DNA of 64,000 nucleotides. Source: Phycisphaerales bacterium. Its GTDB lineage: Bacteria; Planctomycetota; Phycisphaerae; Sedimentisphaerales; Anaerobacaceae. The notes under the pieces were generated by a model. That model saw nothing but the letters and a program-made list of their open reading frames with translations, was not told the origin of the DNA and made no database searches. This document shows positions 59,199 to 64,000 of this stretch, one piece after another. The stretch is taken from NCBI GenBank assembly GCA_003141315.1, contig PLLP01000002.1, positions 274,338 through 338,337 of the forward strand, written 5' to 3'. The position numbers and the translations under genes were made by a program. The stretch's first letter is position 1. The number at the start of each line of letters is the position of its first letter.

Positions 59199-59756
59199 AT
59201 GAATGACGATAATCTCGAAATTTCAGATTCGCCGCCGCCCGCCTCCAGCAGTCTTGCAAGGGTAGTGCTTGTGGCGTTTCTTTTGACCTTTATTCTCGCA
59301 AGGCTTGTCGTCTTTCTGATTATCCTGCGAAAAATCCCCGACCTCTATCTTTATATCGGCGGCACTCACATCCACCACCTCAATTACGGCATCTTTATTC
59401 TCGCTATCGTTGGCGGCTACCTGCTGCTGGAAAGGCCTGAAGGAAGAAAACTTACAATCGCCGCCTGCCTTTACGGAATTGGTCTGGCCCTTACCTTCGA
59501 TGAATTCGGTATGTGGCTGCATCTCGGCGGCTCGTACTGGCAGCGGGCAAGCTGGGATGCCATTACCGTCCTCGCTGCTGTTCTCGCTCTTGTCGCCTTT
59601 GCCCCCTCGATTAAACGCATCCGCCGTTCCCAATGGCTGCTTATCATTATTCTGTTAATCCTGATTATCCTTTTCTTCCTGCTGCTTAACCGCACCATTC
59701 ATTTTGCCGGAAAACATATCCACCTGTTGCAGCCGCGAATCGGCCCAGTGCCTTAA
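59199..59756 (+). CDS. Small integral membrane protein with conserved His/Asp-Glu motifs
   Basis: 185 residues, about five membrane helices. Conserved-looking motifs are YIGGTHIHHLNYGIFILAIV (~residues 49-70) and ALTFDEFGMWLHLGGSYWQR (~97-116), which recur in uncharacterised membrane proteins of diverse bacteria. The His-rich cytoplasmic or periplasmic edges could bind metal, but no role is known. Gap of 24 bases from queG suggests co-transcription. Confidence 0.65.
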   Translation: MNDDNLEISDSPPPASSSLARVVLVAFLLTFILARLVVFLIILRKIPDLYLYIGGTHIHHLNYGIFILAIVGGYLLLERPEGRKLTIAACLYGIGLALTFDEFGMWLHLGGSYWQRASWDAITVLAAVLALVAFAPSIKRIRRSQWLLIIILLILIILFFLLLNRTIHFAGKHIHLLQPRIGPVP

Positions 59757-59990
59757 TCTTTATTAAAAAGGCAGTTTGCAGTTAAAGAGCGCCTGCCTAT
59801 CTGCCGATAAACCTTATATATGAATCCTTGACAATGGGGCGGAAACGCATTCTCAGGATACCGCGGAGACAATCAGCTTTGCATCGTTTTAAAACCGTAT
59901 AAGCGGCGTACCCCCTGTTCAACTGCGGCGAATCGAATCCGAATCAGCCTGCGGTGAGCTTAGTCGAATCCGCCCGTGGAGGGGTGCTTT
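59757..59990. other. Intergenic stretch with a GGTGAGCTTAGTCGAA repeat
   Basis: No gene was seen. A GGTGAGCTTAGTCGAA sequence at 59953-59968 matches the repeat core in mtaB and in the attC. No RYYYAAC partner lies nearby, so this is not an attC. Confidence 0.5.
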
Positions 59991-60341
59991 ATGAAGATAG
60001 CATTTAGCGAGATTAAAAACGTCTCCGTGCATAACGTGGTGCGGGAGAATAACCGTGACGCCAAAGCGGAACTGCATTTCGATTTTGGAGACAGCATACT
60101 TTCACTGCTGCTTATTTCCCCGGATTTGTTTATGAGCAGGCAGCACGCACAGGTGGAATGGAGCAGGTTTAACGAATATATGAAAAGTGCCGATGTCGAT
60201 TTCGTCAGCATCTCACGGCTGAGCGGAAATTCTCTGTGGTTTATAGAAATTTGGCAATATGATAATGGGGTGGTTAATATCACTTACAAGATTGTTTGCC
60301 AGGATATTGATATTAGCCGCCTGTCCTGGCAGCAGCGATAA
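59991..60341 (+). CDS. Small conserved-looking hypothetical protein
   Basis: 116 residues from ATG 59991 with GGAGGGGTGC ahead; five upstream in-frame codons start at 59976. Mixed alpha/beta (FGDSILSLLLISPDLFMSRQ, SLWFIEIWQYDNGVVNITYK). No signal peptide or membrane helix. Family not recognised. No neighbour in the same unit. Confidence 0.55.
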   Translation: MKIAFSEIKNVSVHNVVRENNRDAKAELHFDFGDSILSLLLISPDLFMSRQHAQVEWSRFNEYMKSADVDFVSISRLSGNSLWFIEIWQYDNGVVNITYKIVCQDIDISRLSWQQR

Positions 60342-60465
60342 ATTCCCACCACAAAAAAATTGCGGACTTCACCACAAAGATTCGAAGTCACGAAGTTAGT
60401 TGTCTTATTCGCTCGATGATTTCACAGAATAAACTCCTCAAACAGGCAGGTGTCCCCGGATTTTC

Positions 60466-62871
60466 TCAATCGATTTTTGCTGCCGCTTTAGTATTACCTT
60501 GAAAGATGTTATTAGGGTCGATACCAGGTTGCGCGCCTCCCCAGATGCGAAGCCCCCACGCGCCGTTGTTGGAAAGGTTATTATTGGCAATGATGGGGTT
60601 TGTGCCGCTGCCGCGGACAGAGATGCCGCTAAAAGGATTATTTTGGCAGATATTGCCGGAAACCTTGCCGACAGCCCCTTTTTCAAAGAAAATGCCTGAT
60701 GGGTAATTGTCCGAGCAGGTATTGGCGGTAAGTATCACATTGGTATTGGGGTCAGAAGCTGCTATCCCGTTTATATGGTTAAAGCGGCAGATATTATTTT
60801 CAGCCGTACCGCTCGCGCTTCTAAATTCGATACCGCAGCAAAGATTGCCGACGCACTGATTACGCATTAATGAAACATCCGTACATTTAATAAAAGCAAG
60901 GATACCCCACTGCATATTCCGGCTGCAAACATTATCTTCTACAGTAAGAGAAGATGATTGGCCAATATAAATGCCATCTCTGTTGTTATTCAAGCATTCG
61001 TTGCGGCTTAATGAAACGGAAGTGGATTTAAAAACTTCAATGCCATCCTTAGTGTTATCATTGCACTTGTTATCGCATCCGCTAATTTGGGATGAGTAGT
61101 CGATATAAAGTCCGTACGATTTATTTGCACGGCACAGATTATTTTCAGCCGTACCGTTTGAGCTTCTCAATTCGATACCACAGTGAAGATTGCCGACGCA
61201 CTGATTACGCATTAATGAAGCATCCGTACACCCGAAAGCAAAAATACCCTGCTGAATATTCTGGCTGCAAACATTATCTTCTGCAGTAAGAGAAGATGAT
61301 TGGTTGATAAAAAGGCCAGTGTTGTTGTTCAAGCATTCGTTGCGATTTAATGAGACAGACTTTGATTTGAAAATACCGATGCCTTCATGAGTGTTATCAT
61401 TGCACCTGTTATCCATTCCGCTAATTTGGGATGAACTGTCGATATAAAGTCCGCACAATTTATTTGCACGACACAAGTTATTCTGGATGAGCATATTTTT
61501 AGAGCATTCTGTTGTGTAAACTCCTTCTGCGGCATTGTCACTGCGCAGGTTGTTTTTAATAACAGCACGGGGTGTATCGTAAATCTGTAGGCCAGCATCG
61601 GCATTTAGTTCGCAGATGTTATTTGAAACATTCGCCCCCGCAGCGCACACTCTGATGGTGATACCTGAATTTTTGTTGCCGCAGGCAGTGTTTCGTTCGA
61701 CAGATACGATTTTCGATCCCGAGAATATCAGACCATCCCCGTTGTTTGACTCACAGGAATTGTCGGTCACCGTTACGTCATTGGGACACTCGGCAACTTG
61801 TATACCGATGGAATTGTTGTCGGTACAGGTGTTTTTAGAAAGGACGCCGCCGTGAGTTTTACAAAGCAGAATTCCTGCACCAGCGTTGGCCGAACACTTG
61901 TTTTCCATAATGTTGACATCGGCAGAACATTCTGTAGCAAGAATGCCTCTGTATCCGTTTTTGTTGCAGATATTCGCAAAGACCTTTCCGCCGGTGGTGT
62001 CCCATAATGCTACACCGTCCCAACCATTCGAGATGCATTGATTCTCCGTGACAGTGAGATTAGGGCCGCAACCCGTTATGCCAATACCATACATTTTATT
62101 TTGATTACAAATATTTCCGGAAATAATACCATTATGACATTTGCTCAGAGAAATGCCATGGTGAGCATTTTGTGAGCAGATATTTTGGAAAAGCTGACAT
62201 TCCCCATTTACATCTTGGATTTGGATGCCGTCGCCGTTATTGGAGATACAGCGGTTATGTCCGGCCTTGCAGCTTGCGCCGTTGAAAACGTAAATACCGT
62301 GGCTATTATTGTCGGTGATGATATTAGCAGTCAGAGTCGCTGATGTTTGTGGGCCATAAACGCGAATCCCGTCCGAGAGACTGTTTGTGATGGTGCAGTT
62401 GTGAACAGCAGGCCGGGAGGCAGACGTGGCAAGGATACCATAACCTTTCGCATTGCTGATGTTGCAGTCGGAAACTTCTATGTTGCTTTTTGTCAGGCAT
62501 ATAACAGAAGACGGTTTGTTGGAATTCGGACCAGGAAGGTAACGTAATGAGAGATTTGAAATCTTGCCGAAACGGCAGTTATTAACCTCAATTACCGGCG
62601 ACATAAAACTGCCCTGAATGGTTACCGTGTTCGTATCTGTGCTTTGCCCGCAAAGATTTATACCATCCTTGAATTTGATGGTTTCGTTGTAGACTCCCGG
62701 TTTAATCAGGACGGTATCTCTGGGGCGGGCGGCATTAATGGCAGCTTGGATGTTTTTAAAATCGTCAGGAACGGTAAGCGTAGCGGGAAGAGAGCGAACA
62801 AAAAGTACAAAGAGAACAAATATGGTCAGGCAAAATGCAAGCAGCAGTATGAAAGTTTTTTTTGTAAGCAT
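60466..62871 (-). CDS. Large membrane-anchored parallel beta-helix (NosD/pectate-lyase type) protein
   Basis: 801 residues. N-terminal anchor or signal (LLLAFCLTIFVLFVLFVRSL). TVPDDFKNIQAAINAARPRD then TVLIKPGVYNETI is the classic NosD-type opening, followed by about 25 turns with GI(x)(V/I) and C-N-N-type rungs (DGIEVFKS, NLCRANK). A region of ~115 residues is repeated (DNA copies at about 60791-61137 and 61138-61480). Many Cys at rung corners. Probably extracellular; could bind or process polysaccharide. Followed after 3 bases by the DUF1266 gene upstream on the same strand. Confidence 0.8.
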   Translation of the reverse strand: MLTKKTFILLLAFCLTIFVLFVLFVRSLPATLTVPDDFKNIQAAINAARPRDTVLIKPGVYNETIKFKDGINLCGQSTDTNTVTIQGSFMSPVIEVNNCRFGKISNLSLRYLPGPNSNKPSSVICLTKSNIEVSDCNISNAKGYGILATSASRPAVHNCTITNSLSDGIRVYGPQTSATLTANIITDNNSHGIYVFNGASCKAGHNRCISNNGDGIQIQDVNGECQLFQNICSQNAHHGISLSKCHNGIISGNICNQNKMYGIGITGCGPNLTVTENQCISNGWDGVALWDTTGGKVFANICNKNGYRGILATECSADVNIMENKCSANAGAGILLCKTHGGVLSKNTCTDNNSIGIQVAECPNDVTVTDNSCESNNGDGLIFSGSKIVSVERNTACGNKNSGITIRVCAAGANVSNNICELNADAGLQIYDTPRAVIKNNLRSDNAAEGVYTTECSKNMLIQNNLCRANKLCGLYIDSSSQISGMDNRCNDNTHEGIGIFKSKSVSLNRNECLNNNTGLFINQSSSLTAEDNVCSQNIQQGIFAFGCTDASLMRNQCVGNLHCGIELRSSNGTAENNLCRANKSYGLYIDYSSQISGCDNKCNDNTKDGIEVFKSTSVSLSRNECLNNNRDGIYIGQSSSLTVEDNVCSRNMQWGILAFIKCTDVSLMRNQCVGNLCCGIEFRSASGTAENNICRFNHINGIAASDPNTNVILTANTCSDNYPSGIFFEKGAVGKVSGNICQNNPFSGISVRGSGTNPIIANNNLSNNGAWGLRIWGGAQPGIDPNNIFQGNTKAAAKID
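60791..61480. repeat. Tandem ~345-bp duplication inside the beta-helix gene
   Basis: The segment starting ATTATTTTCAGCCGTACCG at 60791 recurs at 61138, and the match continues with scattered differences through CCGCTAATTTGGGATGA. The two copies encode about 115 residues each, roughly five helix turns. The level of change suggests an older event than that in the adaptor gene. Confidence 0.75.
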
Positions 62872-62874
62872 AAG

Positions 62875-63729
62875 TTATTTCTCTAAAACCGCATTTGCAA
62901 CAAAAGGCTTTGGCAAAAAGTTTTTGTGATTTTTATTGTCCTGCCCCAGGTTCATATTCCACGGCAGGGTATTCCACGGGCTTGAAGGCATTTCAGTAAG
63001 TATTATAAAGGCATCGTCGATGCCCTCACCGCTTTCGAGGGTCTCCTGCTCCGACCAGAACCGTCTGCCGAGGATGTGGTTGCTTCCCAAATCTTCCCAC
63101 GAGTCAAAGGTCTGCTGCAGGTATCTGGCATAACCCATAATGAGGTCCCACGCTTCGTCCTCTGAAATGTAGCCGCATTCATAGCCTGCTCTACACAGAT
63201 AAATCGCTCGCTCAAAATCCCAGCCGATAAGGCTTTTCTTGCCGACCACATCATAATATTGATAAGCTATTAGAAGTTTATTTCGTGTTTCCTTGTCGGT
63301 TGTTGTCAGGTATATCAGGATAAAACTCAGAGAATTTTTATTGTGAATCTGCCGGCCGATCCTTTCGAAAAGCTCTCTGTGTCCGCCTGATTCGAGCCAG
63401 TCGAGGTTTTCCAGTAAATCAGCCTTACTCTCGATTCCCCACCATTTTTTTAGTAAGTCTTTCTGGTTCTGAACCAACGATTGCGCAGGAAATTCAGTGA
63501 CAAGCGTGTCGTGCCAGCCGTGGTTGTATTCTACCAGCAATGCGCAGCACGCCACAGCCCACGCCTTTGGACCGGTAACAATCTTGCGAGGGAAGAAATC
63601 CTTCTCACTTATGTTGTTTGGTTCGGCAGCCGGAACGTTTGAATCGACTGCAACAGCGGATTGACCAGCAAAAATTGGAGATATCACCAACAGTGATAGC
63701 GCTATAATAGTCAGAAATGTAAGTTTCAT
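62875..63729 (-). CDS. DUF1266 domain-containing exported protein
   Basis: 284 residues from ATG 63729 (AGGAGAACC ribosome site); in-frame codons further upstream lack one. Signal peptide MKLTFLTIIALSLLVISPIF cleaved near FAGQ. Residues ~95-130 (LLKKWWGIESKADLLENLDW then LESGGHRELFERIG) and YVVGKKSLIGWDFERAIYLC with the later WDLIMGYARYLQQTFDSWED are the DUF1266 blocks. Family function unknown. It lies 3 bases upstream of the beta-helix gene on the same strand, so the two probably form an operon. Confidence 0.8.
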   Translation of the reverse strand: MKLTFLTIIALSLLVISPIFAGQSAVAVDSNVPAAEPNNISEKDFFPRKIVTGPKAWAVACCALLVEYNHGWHDTLVTEFPAQSLVQNQKDLLKKWWGIESKADLLENLDWLESGGHRELFERIGRQIHNKNSLSFILIYLTTTDKETRNKLLIAYQYYDVVGKKSLIGWDFERAIYLCRAGYECGYISEDEAWDLIMGYARYLQQTFDSWEDLGSNHILGRRFWSEQETLESGEGIDDAFIILTEMPSSPWNTLPWNMNLGQDNKNHKNFLPKPFVANAVLEK

Positions 63730-64000
63730 AATGGTTCTCCTAACACAGGTGAGGATTGTATAACCAGCAAGAGAAAGAAGCAACCATTTTCAGACCTGAT
63801 CCGAAATCTGGGGATACCATAACGAATGCCATTTCCTTGACGAAATAGACAAGGGCGGAATCCGTGTCTATTTTCTTCGTGTATTGGTGGTTTAGTGGTT
63901 TAGAATCTCTGCGGCCTTCTCGCCGTGCTGTGCCCGTCGCAGCAGGTGCGGCGAATTTGTCGTTAGTCTGTTGTCTTGAGTCTTGTGTCTGCTGTTCCGA
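63730..64000. other. Right edge of window, no gene seen
   Basis: The promoter of the DUF1266/beta-helix operon should lie here. The region also contains a CACGAAGA-type repeat (around 63870), and TTAGTCTG/CTTGAGTCTTGTGTC repeat units at 63960-63990. No convincing open frame or RNA gene. Confidence 0.5.

Noticed and set aside
59900-59975. Second attC-like sequence around GGTGAGCTTAGTCGAA
   Set aside because: It shares a 14-base stretch with the attC at 35461 but has no RYYYAAC/GTTRRRY pair and no matching stem, so it is only a shared repeat core.
1-64000. tRNA or rRNA genes
   Set aside because: Intergenic regions were checked for T-loop GTTCGA and cloverleaf spacing; none was convincing.

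Overview
This 64 kb window looks like the chromosome of an uncultured planctomycete, probably class Phycisphaerae. The evidence is C-terminal dockerin-type modules on secreted proteins (around 38964 and 40260), a large load of short dispersed palindromic repeats between and inside genes, a DUF1266 lipo/secreted protein, parallel beta-helix proteins, and a PilM-like operon with long membrane-anchored partners. No rRNA, tRNA or CRISPR array was seen. Taxonomy is inferred from gene content only.

Layout. 1-5966: late (tail-type) genes of a phage-like element, cut by the left edge. 6138-7256: a solitary Fic protein with a tandem operator-like repeat and a hairpin. 7696-11738: membrane proteins, a TerC-family protein and a DUF488/unknown gene pair. 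12145-14922: GH127 arabinofuranosidase-type lipoprotein. 15024-24356: housekeeping block (rlmN; a sugar kinase, purM and purF on the minus strand; thioesterase; periplasmic prolyl isomerase; DUF6498; DUF503; mtaB). 24548-30087: three-gene type IV pilus/type II secretion-like platform beginning with a natural PilM-PilN fusion. 30494-32986: GH51 arabinofuranosidase. 33141-34097: tRNA-dihydrouridine synthase. 34272-35480: an integron remnant (3' end of an integron-type integrase, an attI-side core site, one methyltransferase gene cassette and its attC). 35820-40472: two dockerin-tailed secreted proteins. 40597-43278: endonuclease III-like glycosylase, CPBP protease, DUF2617. 43453-46443: single-chain Eco57I-type restriction-modification enzyme. 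46903-52686: four-gene TolC/HlyD/MacB-type export operon. 52857-57090: kdsB, an FRG-domain gene, pyrG and a small lipoprotein. 57214-60341: mtnP-like phosphorylase, queG and two unknowns. 60466-63729: beta-helix protein and DUF1266 protein.

Most noteworthy. (1) A single integron cassette can be delimited to the base: the core site GTTAGGC at 34516 and an attC with R''=GCCTAAC at 35409 rebuild a perfect inner pair when the cassette is circularised. (2) A small mobile palindrome with CCCCGTTAGAAGC termini has inserted in frame into the endonuclease III-like gene with a TTGA(C) target duplication; removing it and one target copy restores the expected DEDVKLFNEYHALL. A shorter copy sits in the same reading frame in the GH51 gene, and another at 7962-7990 has a TTTA(C) duplication. 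Other repeat families are carried in frame by kdsB, mtaB, the mtnP-like gene and the CPBP protease gene, so this genome's proteins seem to be repeatedly extended by palindromic DNA. (3) CTP synthase has Cys in place of the conserved catalytic Glu of its glutaminase triad. (4) Direct repeats with an 11-base period, laid out like a PHO box, precede both the GH127 gene and the efflux operon.
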